64,000 nt of DNA from Osedax fenrisi (taxonomy: Eukaryota > Annelida > Polychaeta > Sabellida > Siboglinidae). The stretch is taken from contig OZ025242.1 of assembly GCA_964019155.1 (NCBI GenBank), positions 64,312,948 to 64,376,947 on the forward strand, read 5' to 3'. How positions within the stretch are numbered: position 1 is the first letter of the stretch; the number at the start of each line of letters is the position of its first letter. This document shows positions 23,438 to 34,135 of the stretch, one piece after another. The translations under genes were made by a program, and so were the position numbers. Under the pieces are notes generated by a model, which was given only the letters and a program-made list of their open reading frames with translations, made no database searches and was not told the DNA's origin.

Positions 23438-24591
23438 AGTGGGAAGTATGTTTTTATTTTTGTTTGTTCGGTATTATATGTTCGTTTTATATATATGTTT
23501 CAAATGTATTATATTACTAAAATACAATATTAATCATTTTCTATTATTTCAGATTATAGTGATAAGTATTATATTGTTTGTTTCGTAATATTATTGGTAT
23601 GTTTTGTTATTAACTGTTTTTGTATAGGTATATTGGTTTATTTATTTATAACGTGTTCTGTTTGTATATATATATATATATATGTTTCAAATTTATTATA
23701 CAATTAAAATATAAAATTTATAAAGTACTATTATTACAGATTTTGGTAAGATAATTAATTATTTTAATAATATATCTAATAATAAATTATTTTAAAAGCA
23801 TTAGAAAGCTCAGTTTACCCTATTTTACATCATCTTAGGCTACGGAGGAGATTTCGTAATATTATTGGTATGTTTTGTTATTAACTGTTTTTGTATAGGT
23901 ATATTGGTTTATTTATTTATAACGTGTTCTGTTTGTATATATATATATATATATATGTTTCAAATTTATTATACAATTAAAATATAAAATTTATAAAGTA
24001 CTATTATTACAGATTTTGGTAAGATAATTAATTATTTTATTAATATATCTAATAATAAATTATTTTAAAAGCATTAGAAAGCTCAGTTTACCCTATTTTA
24101 CATCATCTTAGGCTACGGAGGAGATTTCGTACCCAAACTAGGTACACTGCCTATACGTAATAATGGGTCATATGAGAAACGCTAACTAAATGATTAATAT
24201 ATATGTTGTAAATTGATAAAAGTATTTTATACTTTATAATATATATATATATAGCATAATATAATTAATAACTACTATATAAAAATATGATTCAATAAAT
24301 CATATTCACTGAAAAAAAACAAAGTAAAAAAAGGTTACTTTTTTGAAAAAATAATTAACCATATGAACCGTGTTTATGAATACATATATTCATACATGTA
24401 GTTATATAGTTTATATATTTATAATAAATTATTATTAATATTACATACTAAAAAAGTATTACTACAAATAACTACTACACAACTATTAAATAACTATTTA
24501 TATTCAACTCAGACACTATTGATGGACTCTAATGGGTATAGCTATATACGAAATGTAGATAGCAGAAGGCCACATCTCTTCACATGTATAC

Positions 24592-25032
24592 GTGTTAGGA
24601 CATACGACTAATTACACCCCCCGCTCAAAGATAGGCGTCTTAGTCATCTGCCATAAAGAGGCACTATTGGAAGCCAAGAAGAAAGTATACTTGTATGTGT
24701 CGCTTCACTTAACCTCCGAAGTACAGCGCCTTCTGGATGATCTCTGCGCTTGGATAGACGACCTCGTCAAACTTGACATAGCCACTCTTAAACCTAGGGC
24801 TATAGGTTTGATAGAAGCATTTTCTAATTTTAAACTTGACGAGTTACCCGATGCAGACCGTGAGGTCGTCGTAGAGTCTGCCGTAGTCAGGGTCACTGAG
24901 GTTATCGATCATGCTGCGGTTAGGGCATCCGTCATACCACCCAAGAAGCCAAAGAAAATTGTCTACATGGAGAGGAAACGTAACATGCTGGTGGATGTAG
25001 GCACAAGTGATAGGACAAGTGGGATTCTCTAA
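24592..25032 (+). CDS. Array unit 5, first frame (146 residues)
   Basis: Same protein as at 12176. It carries the GTC variant plus its own silent His change (CAC to CAT, about 24603). Both known differences between copies in this frame are silent. The leading ATG frame starts at 24522. Confidence 0.55.
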   Translation: MLGHTTNYTPRSKIGVLVICHKEALLEAKKKVYLYVSLHLTSEVQRLLDDLCAWIDDLVKLDIATLKPRAIGLIEAFSNFKLDELPDADREVVVESAVVRVTEVIDHAAVRASVIPPKKPKKIVYMERKRNMLVDVGTSDRTSGIL

Positions 25033-25579
25033 TATCCTTTTCAACATTGCTGATGACCACTCGGTGTTTAAACACATTGATGTTAGGGCTTATATATATG
25101 ATGCCAAGCTCAAGATCGACGCGTGGAGAGATGCTAACACATCTCATGATTTATCTCCCCGCATGGTTTGTTATGGTTACCTCAGCAGCATGATCGAATG
25201 GTGGGGCATGAACAAGTACAAGACGGTAAACGACTTTATGACTTCACATTGCCACACTATGTTCATGAGGGGAATCGAGATAGATCCTGAGGTAGTCATG
25301 AAGATTAAATGTTACTTTAGTTACATTTTGACTATCAAGAGCATAAATGCCGGGCCCAAAGAATTAGGCTATTTGAAGAAGGTATGTCCAGGATCAGAAG
25401 GTTTAATTGTCGGACTTAAAGACTTTATGTCCGGTTTCAAGTCAGGAGCCTTCGCTACTTTCGTTACAGATGAAGAAGCCACAATACAGGGTATAGTTAA
25501 GGCAGTAGTAAGAGCCGAAGACAGAGGAATGGCATCCGTACTAACAGCCCTTCTGAACCGTCCCAATCTTACTGCTTAG
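25007..25579 (+). CDS. Array unit 5, second frame (190 residues)
   Basis: Translation identical to the frame at 12591. It is the last copy in the array. Confidence 0.55.
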   Translation: MIGQVGFSNILFNIADDHSVFKHIDVRAYIYDAKLKIDAWRDANTSHDLSPRMVCYGYLSSMIEWWGMNKYKTVNDFMTSHCHTMFMRGIEIDPEVVMKIKCYFSYILTIKSINAGPKELGYLKKVCPGSEGLIVGLKDFMSGFKSGAFATFVTDEEATIQGIVKAVVRAEDRGMASVLTALLNRPNLTA

Positions 25580-25592
25580 ATGTGAGTTTTAA

Positions 25593-25790
25593 AAAAAAAA
25601 AAAAAAAAAAACGAGCCGGAATCCTGAAGCTCGTAATAAAAGTGTATTTAACGTAATTGCGAAGGCTCCGGTACGGCGCGAGGACCCACCCATTAACAGC
25701 CCGCTCCAAGAGTTCTACGGGGGCCCCAACATCACAGCCGCAGAATACCTGGCTCAGAACGATGATGATTACCAGGAATTAACAATCTAA
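25593..25790 (+). pseudogene. Array unit 5, third frame after the A-run
   Basis: Same 65-codon segment as at 13177. A private T to A change follows it (about 25834, GCCACACTCG instead of GCCTCACTCG). Confidence 0.45.
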
Positions 25791-26421
25791 GAGCTGCTAA
25801 GCTCATGGAACGTGGATAAATAACATGGGAGCCACACTCGTGCGTACGATTCGCATGTGTATAGCTGTATACATGTACGCTGTACATCTGTAGCGTATAT
25901 CTCAGGGTATTTCTCGGATAAAAGTTCACCATTTCTCATTTATTTATTATATTCAATAAAAGTAGAGTTATCTCTTTGTATAATATATATCAGGACATCT
26001 CTTCTCTAGCTACTGGCATGCTAATTTTAGTTTTTTATATATATTATGTTTTTTTATATGATTCAGTAATATATTTAGCTTTTAATGACTTCTAGATAAT
26101 ATACTGAATAATAAATAGTATATTCTACAATTATACCATAATAATTCTGCTACATTAAACAACCAGTGAAAATTGTATTACAATATTTTACAGTTAACGG
26201 AAGATCACATTTATTAAGAAAATTATGAATATAAATTTTGTTATGATAAAATGAATCTATTGATATATAACATGTATCATATTAATAAAATGTTGTATTT
26301 ACATACCTAGCCTATATGCTATAACATATATAATATAATTATTATATTATTATAATTATTATATTAATATTTATAATTAATTATAAAATAATTATAAAAG
26401 AAAAAATGTAGAAAGAAAAAT

Positions 26422-26541
26422 AATGCGGGTAAAGTGAAAACTTCACAATACTACTTTAAAACGCTCCCAGATGAGTTAATACTACTGATATTCACAAAAC
26501 TTCATAAGAATACAGATTCGATAAGTTTTTTTAATTCATAA
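26422..26541 (+). pseudogene. F-box remnant, last unit
   Basis: As the copy at 14006, except for a C to T change near 26430 (GCGGGTAAAG), which turns Gly-Lys GGC into GGT and is silent. The AT-rich sequence that follows has only one copy of the 271-bp duplication. Confidence 0.5.
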
Positions 26542-27290
26542 AGTGGGAAGTATGTTTTTATTTTTGTTTGTTCGGTATTATATGTTCGTTTTATATATAT
26601 GTTTCAAATGTATTATATTACTAAAATACAATATTAATCATTTTCTATTATTTCAGATTATAGTGATAAGTATTATATTGTTTGTTTCATAATATTATTG
26701 GTATGTTTTGTTATTAACTGTTTTTGTATAGGTATATTGGTTTATTTATTTATAACGTGTTCTGTTTGTATATATATATATGTTTCAAATTTATTATACA
26801 ATTAAAATATAAAATTTATAAAGTACTATTATTACCAATTTTGGTAAGATAATTAATTATTTTAATAATATATCTAATAATAAATTATTTTAAAAGCATT
26901 AGAAAGCTCAGTTTACCCTATTTTACATCATCTTAGGCCACGGAGGAGATTTCGTACCCAAACTAGGTACACTGCCTATACGTAATAATGGGTCATATGA
27001 GAAACGCTAACTAAATGATTAATATATATGTTGTAAATTGATAAAAGTATTTTATACTTTATAATATATATATATATAGCATAATATAATTAATAACTAC
27101 TATATAAAAATATGATTCAATAAATCATATTCACTGAAAAAAACAAAGTAAAAAAAGGTTACTTTTTTGAAAAAATAATTAACCATATGAACCGTGTTTA
27201 TGAATACATATATTCATACATGTAGTTATATAGTTTATATATTTATAATAAATTATTATTAATATTACATAATAAATAAATATTACTACA

Positions 27291-27506
27291 TCAACGTGAT
27301 TATAGGTTATTATTTATTATTATAATTATTATTATATTAGCTGTAATATACTGATTATATTATATACATATAAAATATAATAAATATATGTTAAACTAAT
27401 GATTTGTAATTAACAATAAACCAGTCAGTTTAAATTATAATATAAAGTAATGCATTAAAATTAAATGTGCAATTTGTATATTTGGTTTTAACTTATACTA
27501 ATATTA
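27291..27506. other. AT-rich spacer right of the array
   Basis: No gene. It separates the end of the array from the PIF-like element. Confidence 0.5.
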
Positions 27507-27738
27507 AGGGGTATCCTACTACAAGTATTTCCGGCAACTTGTCGGAAATATTGAAAATTTAAAACCATTTTCTATCAAGTTGTAATGGGATACCCCCTAT
27601 AAAGTTACTATATTTCAGGCAAGTTGGCGGAAAGTAAAGGGTATCCCATTAAAATTGTAGTTAACTCGATAGAAAATCGTATTTAAGTTACAATATTTCC
27701 GGCAAGTTGCTGGAAATACTTGTAGTGGGATACCCCCT
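27507..27738. mobile_element. PIF/Harbinger-like MITE, inverted dimer
   Basis: The ends are long inverted repeats of about 45 bp: the left end reads AGGGG-TATCCTACTACAAG, and the right end is its near complement, finishing CTTGTAGTGGGATACCCCCT. Both are flanked by TTA (27504-27506 and 27739-27741), the target size and sequence preferred by PIF/Harbinger elements. Internally there is a second pair of ends (ATGGGATACCCCCT near 27585-27598 and AAGGGTATCCCAT near 27637-27649). The whole therefore looks like two copies of a roughly 95-bp element in opposite orientation around a short spacer. Non-coding. Confidence 0.65.
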
Positions 27739-27783
27739 TTAGTTATTAATAATATCAGGTAACGTGTATTACAGGTGTACAAG

Positions 27784-28504
27784 ATGAAATGCTCCACTTT
27801 ATGCAAAGCATTTGTAAAGTTCCGTAACGGAACATATAGCCGTACACCACTAGGAAATTACCATCGTCATTTGTGTACTCCAATACAAGGTAGTATTATA
27901 GTATATGTAGTATATATTATATACTAATTAATTATTTAAATAAATAATATAATGTCAATAGGTATTGAGGATCGTGCTAAAGTAATATTTAATCTAAAAG
28001 TGGATGGAAGAAAGATAACTTCCTCTTCCGCTGCACTATTAATTGAGGAGGTGAATATATTGAACAGTATACAAGTTTATACATATATTTATATTATATT
28101 TTTTTTCAGAAATTAATAGATGAACCGGAAACCGTACATATAATACCAAGCAAAAGGGATTTAATTGGTTATATCAACTATGCTAGGACTAAATCAAGAC
28201 CGAAAGAGCCCGTTTATTTGAATTTCATCGTTGATGATAATCATATCCCTCTCATTTTCTATGCGATGATATCATAGTCGGCGATAATCGCCATATAATC
28301 TTTATGACGGATACGATGAAAAGCCTATTAGAAACTCTAATATGGTATGTAGACGGTACATTTAGAGTTATTGGAAAAACCTTCAGCCAACTATTCATTA
28401 TACACATCTTCGTTCAACAAGGTTAACTATATATATAATAGGATATAATTGGAAATTTGGTATGAGTGGAGTATATTTAAATATTCAAATATTTATGATA
28501 ATAA

Positions 28505-28539
<35 letters not shown>

Positions 28540-29467
28540 AAGTAAACTAATTATTTAAATTAGGTGATAAATAAATAAAAATGAATAAGGTGATTGTAAG
28601 AAGCATATTCCTGTCGTTTATGTATTTATGTCTAGGAGGAATGATGACGATTATAGGGCCATATTTAACTCTATAAAGAGAATTCTGAGGTAAATTATAA
28701 TATATATATATATTGTACCTAATAAAATATTAATTTTAGAGTAACTCCAGTGACAAGATTTGTCCTGGATTACGAAATGGCCGCCTGGAATGCCATTAGG
28801 GTGGAATTCCCCGGAATTCCTATTAATGGATGTCTGTTCCACTATACACGGTTACTCTATTATTAAATGTAGTTTTTTACTTAAAATGATATACATATAT
28901 AAATACATTAGTATATTGTATATAATAATTTAAGCTATCGAGACACGCAAGATCATTGTGTCAGTCAATATTGTACCGGAATGAGCGGATCCGTACAATA
29001 ATACGTGGGTATATGTGTCTTCCCTTATTATTCCAAGGACATATAGCTGATAATTTTATTCAAATTTATAATAACATACTAGATAATGATTATGGTTTGT
29101 ATATTAAATTATATATATATTATATAAATACATATTATACGATACGATTAAAAATGCGATATTCTCTTTAAAATCTATTTCTGTCTATGGGCTCAGTGTC
29201 CATACAAATAACGATACTGAGGGATATAACTCTAGATTGAGGTATAGAGCTGTGAAAGGTTACTAATAGATAATTAATTATAATACACTATAAACCAAGA
29301 TTTTTTTCAGGGAAAATATGTATAATAATTTATAACAAATATTATAATAATCATTAGCGCACCTGTTATTCTACACTTTGGTTGATTTCTTATATAAAGA
29401 ATCAATTCTAGTGAGACAGACGGCAATCCTCATAAAGAGTGGTAAAGAGTCTCGTTTACAACAAAAA
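27784..29467 (+). pseudogene. MULE-type transposase gene with introns, one frameshift
   Basis: Eight exons can be read: 27784-27889, 27962-28050, 28110-28421, 28590-28689, 28740-28850, 28943-29094, about 29137-29258 and 29358-29467. Most junctions are GT-AG and keep phase. The ATG at 27784 begins a short Cys/His-rich amino terminus. The transposase core is clear: YVDGTFRVIGKTFSQLFII (first catalytic Asp), PVVYVFMSRRNDDDYRAIF, then FVLDYEMAAWNAIR (second Asp) with GCLFHYTRHAR, and later VHTNNDTEGYNSRLR, a known carboxyl landmark of Mutator-like transposases. These enzymes cut and paste DNA transposons in the nucleus. A one-base frameshift in exon 3 creates TAG at 28275. The acceptors of exons 4 and 7 are weak. 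A strong donor (GTAAGT) at 29468 suggests a further exon I cannot place. Confidence 0.8.
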
Positions 29468-29879
29468 GTAAGTCATTTACTTACATTTATATATATAGTA
29501 CACTAGTAAACTAGCAAACTAAAGAAAGGAGAAATAAATATATATCATATTTTCAATAAATATTATTACATAATAGATTTGTGTTATTGATTTGTATCCT
29601 TGCATGGATACACTGCAGTATGAGAATTCTAATGATCCCATTATTATAGTAATTTATTATTATTAAATAATATTATAGAATATATATTTAATATAATATT
29701 ATAATAATGATTATTACAATTAAACCATATAATAATTATATACTTATTTAATGACAATACAATGTATATAAAACCAATAAAAATTAATTGTATAATAAAT
29801 ATAGGTCCTAGTATTTTAATAACATTAATTATTGAATAATTAAAGTAGACACGCAATTAATTCAATATGAGAGCGTTAT
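29468..29879. other. AT-rich spacer between the MULE gene and a duplicated segment
   Basis: It may hold the last exon of the MULE gene (a candidate acceptor ATAG at about 29576), but nothing convincing continues the frame. Confidence 0.35.
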
Positions 29880-30262
29880 TTCTATATATATATAAAAATT
29901 ATATTTAGTAAATATAATTAATTTAAATTATACATTTGGATAACCATTTCTGTATATCATACGGAAGTATTTTCAATATTTACGTAGTCATTCTAGGAAA
30001 ATATAACCTTTTAAAACTACTTAGAAAATAATAACATTCAAATCCAAATATCTATACTCAATTTTATTTGATAAATTTTAAATAAATAAGAAAATACAAA
30101 ATAGGCAATTGTTCAATTTAAAATTATGAACTGTGTTAATAATATATTTAGCCTAGAGGCCTAGGATATTTAATATATAATATAACTAATTAATTGTAAT
30201 ACATTTATCGCATTAACAAAATATATTTTAGTCAATATAACTTACTAATTATTAACGAAAAT
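29880..30262. repeat. Dispersed duplicate, copy A
   Basis: About 380 bp here match 33694-34135 at high identity, from ATTATATTTAGTAAATATAA to TTACTAATTATTAACGAAAA. It directly abuts the second MULE gene, so it is probably noncoding sequence belonging to that element. The other copy carries an extra hairpin insertion. Confidence 0.75.
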
Positions 30263-30263
30263 G

Positions 30264-31195
30264 ATAATGATTTTTTACACCAACAATGAAACTTCTATTA
30301 CTAAAAGCTCTGGTGTGGAATGTTGATGGTACTTTTAAAGTAATCAAAAAACCATAACACCCAACTATTTATCATTCACGTTTTTCTACACCAAGGTATA
30401 ACTTAATATAAAATCAGATAATGAATATTATATATAATATATTCTATAGATGATTGCACAAAACAAGTACCTGCGGCATTTGTGATGATGTCGGGTAAAA
30501 GTGAAGAGGATTATAGAACAGTTTTTAGTACACTCAAGAATATTTTAGGGTAAATAAAATAATATATGGTTGTATAATTAATTCTAAGTATATCCAGGTT
30601 GTATAATTAATGTAATGTTGTATATTATATAAGTAAATATTACAGGCTGTGATGAGATATGCTAGGATGATGGGATTAGCCAGAGCATATAGGGATGATG
30701 AGAGAATACAACAAATTATCAGGAGCTATCTTTCCTTTCCACTCCTGCCGCATGAACATATTATAGAAAATTTTATCAGAATTAACTATAATATTCTTTA
30801 TAATGATCTGGGTTTGTCATTTATTACATATATATTATATATATATTAATGTTTCAATTATTGTCTAGAATTAAAAATGATGAAACAATATGTGTTTGCA
30901 GTGGCTAAATAATAGCCTTTTTAGTTTAGACAACATTACGATTTATGGGCTGAATACAAGAACAAATAATAATTAGGAGGGATACAATTCAAGACTTAAT
31001 AAGAGAGCAGTTAAAGGTTACATGGGTACTACAATATATAATATAATTTATAACATTTATATTTTGTATAGTTCATCTTCCATTTTATACTTTGGTTAAA
31101 CTATTAGAAGATGAATGTAATGTTGTTAAACAAAATGCTATTTTATTAAAGTCTGGTAAAGTTAACAGATTACAGAAAAAGGTTACTTTATGAAA
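30264..31195 (+). pseudogene. Second MULE-type transposase gene, decayed
   Basis: Recognisable pieces in order match the gene at 27784: VWNVDGTFKVIKK (about 30315-30350), then after a frame change QLFIIHVFLHQ, PAAFVMMSGKSEEDYRTVF (about 30465-30535), RDDERIQQIIRSYLSFPLL (about 30690-30750), and a TNNN-stop-EGYNSRLNKR version of the carboxyl landmark (about 30960-31005). It ends with a tail like KSGKVNRLQKK. The exon holding the second catalytic Asp and the GC.FH motif is absent, the amino-terminal exons are missing, and there is at least one stop and one frameshift. It is a clear pseudogene, diverged from its neighbour, so they are not a recent duplicate pair. Confidence 0.75.
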
Positions 31196-31379
31196 ACATT
31201 ATTCATATTATATTTATTGTATTTATTACTCATCAGGTACGTTATTAATAATATTACACTACAAAACTTGTGGAGGGAGTATCACTTGAATCACCTAAAT
31301 GCCTCTGAATTATTACAAAGAGGAAGTTATTTAGTATGTCAAAATAATGAGTTTTAAATAAATGACTTATTTGGATAAA

Positions 31380-31625
31380 ACCCACGCCTCTCATATACAC
31401 ACGCCCACATCTCTCGTATCTCGTATACATACGCCCACATCTCTCGTATATCGTATACATATGCCCACATCTCGCGTATACATACGGCCTGTCTCTCGTA
31501 TACCTACGCCCCATACCCACGTCATGCGTACTGTCACCCACATAGCCCCTTTCCCATGTCTCGCGTATACATACGTCCCATCCCCACACCTTGTGTGTAT
31601 CTTTGCATCTATACAATAAATATGA
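31380..31625. repeat. Degenerate tandem repeat of about 30 bp
   Basis: Variants of CATACGCCCACATCTCTCGT, followed by ATATCGTATA, recur about seven times with decreasing similarity towards the right. The frames open across it on both strands reflect the period and composition, not genes. Confidence 0.65.
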
Positions 31626-32703
31626 CATACACCCAACCTCCGTATTATTCTATAATATAACATATAACTAGTTAACATTAATTATATTATGTATTATTTT
31701 ATTATTATTATCAAATATTTTCAATATTTAAAATAATAAAATTGTAAAACTAAATCACTATATATAATATAACTACATTATGTATTAATTTAATAATATA
31801 ATATCAATTCAATAATATATTTGATTTTAAATAAAATTAATTATTTGTTTATAATCTGTTTTAGTGTTGTGTAACATCTATTTTTTCAATAACAAATTAT
31901 TTATTTAAAAAATGAAGAATTTATAAATTGTCTTTTTACAACATCACATGCTCTACTGCAGTATGCATTGATATCCCTTGGGATATAACTATTCAATATT
32001 TAACGGTTACATTCTTTCAAAAAAAATGTTAATTGATTTGTATTTGCAATATTATATCACGATTATTACACGGGTACATAATATGTACAACATATACAAC
32101 TATTAAAATATACATTAAATATTACTATATATATTTTCATTTTTAAATTATAATGATAAGCTTAACTAATAACTATTATATTAATATAAATGTGTATTTA
32201 TATAGATATTTTTATAAGTTTATTTCTATGTTTTATAATATTAAAATAATATTATTGTAATAATTATATACAAATTACTAATAATCATATATTACCTGGA
32301 TGAAATTTGCACATTAAAAACTATACAGCATACATTGAAAATACTTGCAATCATTATAGACATATTTAATATTATCTCTTAAATGCATGAAATACATATT
32401 GATAAACTCTATTATATTGTAACAATATAGATATATAATAGTATTCCCTATATACTACAAATATTTTGCACCAGTAATATTCAATATAAAATATAGCAAT
32501 AAAATAAAATATATTAATATATACCACTATATTGAATATAGGTTATTTATATATGATACATATATATATCTTTTAATAATACATGAATATATATGATATA
32601 GTAAATACTAATTATATTTAAGTATTTCTATTATATACAAATATATTAGTAATCCTGTAATTATGGTATTATTATATATATATTATTTGCAAATAACTGT
32701 GAT
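31626..32703. other. AT-rich noncoding DNA
   Basis: No gene or recognisable element. Many short ATA/TAT tracts. Confidence 0.55.
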
Positions 32704-32737
32704 TACAATAATAATTACTATATAACAATATATTCTG

Positions 32738-32809
<72 letters not shown>

Positions 32810-32917
32810 ATACATATAATATATGAATCTGTGATATACTATAAAGTTTAGTATAAAGTTTATATATATATATATTTATATAACAGAATATATTGTTATA
32901 TAGTAATTATTATTGTA
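32704..32917. repeat. Inverted repeat enclosing a long (TA)n tract
   Basis: About 42 bp at 32704-32745 (TACAATAATAATTACTATAT onward) are an exact reverse complement of about 32876-32917. Between them lies a (TA)n tract of about 60 bp plus a short asymmetric segment. The whole could fold into a long hairpin. It may be a MITE whose interior was expanded by TA slippage. Confidence 0.7.
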
Positions 32918-32921
32918 TATA

Positions 32922-33358
32922 CAGTCAACTCTCGGTAAGGCGGACTACGGATAAGTTGGACACAATTAATTAGTTTGGTTGGATTTGTATCTAGTTCCAT
33001 GTTAAATTTATTGGATAAGTCGGATTAGTTTGATTGGATAAGTCGGACTTTTCTATAAGTCGGACACATATTATTGTCATTTTTATGATTTTTATACTGG
33101 ATAAGTCGGAATTTTTATAAATTGTAAGAAATGTTTACTTTAAATAATGTATATTATAATTTTAGTAAGTAATATTATTGAATATAACATGTTGTTATTG
33201 ATTGTTGCATAATTCCACATTTCGGTAACCCTTTAAATAACGCTGCGCATCTCATGTCGTATTTGCATAATATTCTGAATCTCGGATAAGTCGGACATAT
33301 CGCTAAGTCGGACACTTTTCCCGGTCCCTTGCGTGTCCGACTTATCGGGAGTTGACTG
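32922..33358. mobile_element. pogo/Tigger-like MITE
   Basis: It is flanked by TA at 32920-32921 and 33359-33360. The left end reads CAGTCAACTCTCGGTAAGG. The right end, read inward, is CAGTCAACTCCCGATAAGTC; both lead into CGGAC. Ends of the CAGTCAACTC type with a TA target are characteristic of the pogo/Tigger branch of Tc1/mariner elements. Inside are several repeats of GGATAAGTCGGA. There is no transposase, so it is non-autonomous. Confidence 0.8.
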
Positions 33359-33360
33359 TA

Positions 33361-33693
33361 CTATAAACACATATATTATTTTAATATATATATAGTACTA
33401 TAGTATATGTATATATTTATAAATATATATATGTATATTTTCAACAAATAACTTCTATAACTATTAATATATACCAATACTGTATCGAATACATTATTCA
33501 TACAGTTACTGTAAGTTACACTCTGTAACAGTATATAATATATATATATATAGCCAATGTATTATGTAAAACATGACTTTACTCGTCTGTGAATAATTTA
33601 TTATTAAAAATAACACCCGCCACGCGTTGTTTACGCACGCCTACTCGCACTCTTGGTTAGATACTTGAAAAATTGGGGGCCGATGTCAGTATT
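33361..33693. other. Noncoding spacer
   Basis: AT-rich, with a short GC-richer patch at about 33617-33690; nothing recognisable. Confidence 0.45.
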
Positions 33694-34135
33694 CAGCGTA
33701 ATTCTATATATATAAATAATTATATTTAGTAAATATAATTAATTTAAATCATACATTTGGATAATCATTTCTGTATATCATACAGAAGTAATTTCAATAT
33801 TTAAGTAGTCATTCCAGGAAAATATAAAATTTTATAACTACTTAGAAAATAATAACATTCAAATCCAAATATTTACACTCCATTTTATTTGATAAATTTT
33901 AAATAAAATAGAAAATACAAAATCGGCAATTGTTCAATTTAAAATTATGAACTGTGTTAATAATATATTTAGCCTATGAGCCATAGAGCTAGAGAGAAAG
34001 CTAAGTTTCTCTCTAGCTCTATGCTAGGAGCCTAGGATATTTAGTATCTAATATAACTAACTAATTGTAATACATTTATCACATTAACAAAATATATTAT
34101 TGTCAATATAACTTACTAATTATTAACGAAAATTA
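33694..34135. repeat. Dispersed duplicate, copy B, with a hairpin insertion
   Basis: This is the homologue of 29880-30262. In place of the simple GCCTAGAGGCCTAGG junction of copy A, it contains about 50 extra bases with a perfect hairpin (33982-34023). Confidence 0.75.
33982..34023. repeat. Perfect 18-bp-stem hairpin
   Basis: The arm CATAGAGCTAGAGAGAAA is followed by the loop GCTAAG and the exact complementary arm. A related, imperfect hairpin sharing TAGAGCTAGAGAGA lies at 58112-58147. This points to a small mobile fold-back sequence or a recurrent structural motif. Confidence 0.75.

Larger units (their letters stand above)
10143..27290 (+). repeat. Head-to-tail tandem array of a 3,104-bp unit
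   Basis: The same sequence recurs with an exact period of 3,104 bp. For example, the first frame of each unit begins at 12176, 15280, 18384, 21488 and 24592. The array opens with a partial, diverged unit (from 10143) that lacks about 1.05 kb of the GC-rich block. It closes at about 27290, where similarity to the internal units stops. Full units differ by only a few bases: a silent G/C difference (G in units 1-2, C in units 3-5), a silent C/T in unit 5, and scattered single-base changes in the last copy. Each unit consists of an AT-rich part and a GC-richer coding-like part. The near identity implies recent amplification, ongoing homogenisation or an assembly artefact. Confidence 0.95.

Noticed and set aside
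31254..31678. Three overlapping frames of 85-124 codons
   Set aside because: They are generated by a degenerate 30-bp tandem repeat and are open on both strands.
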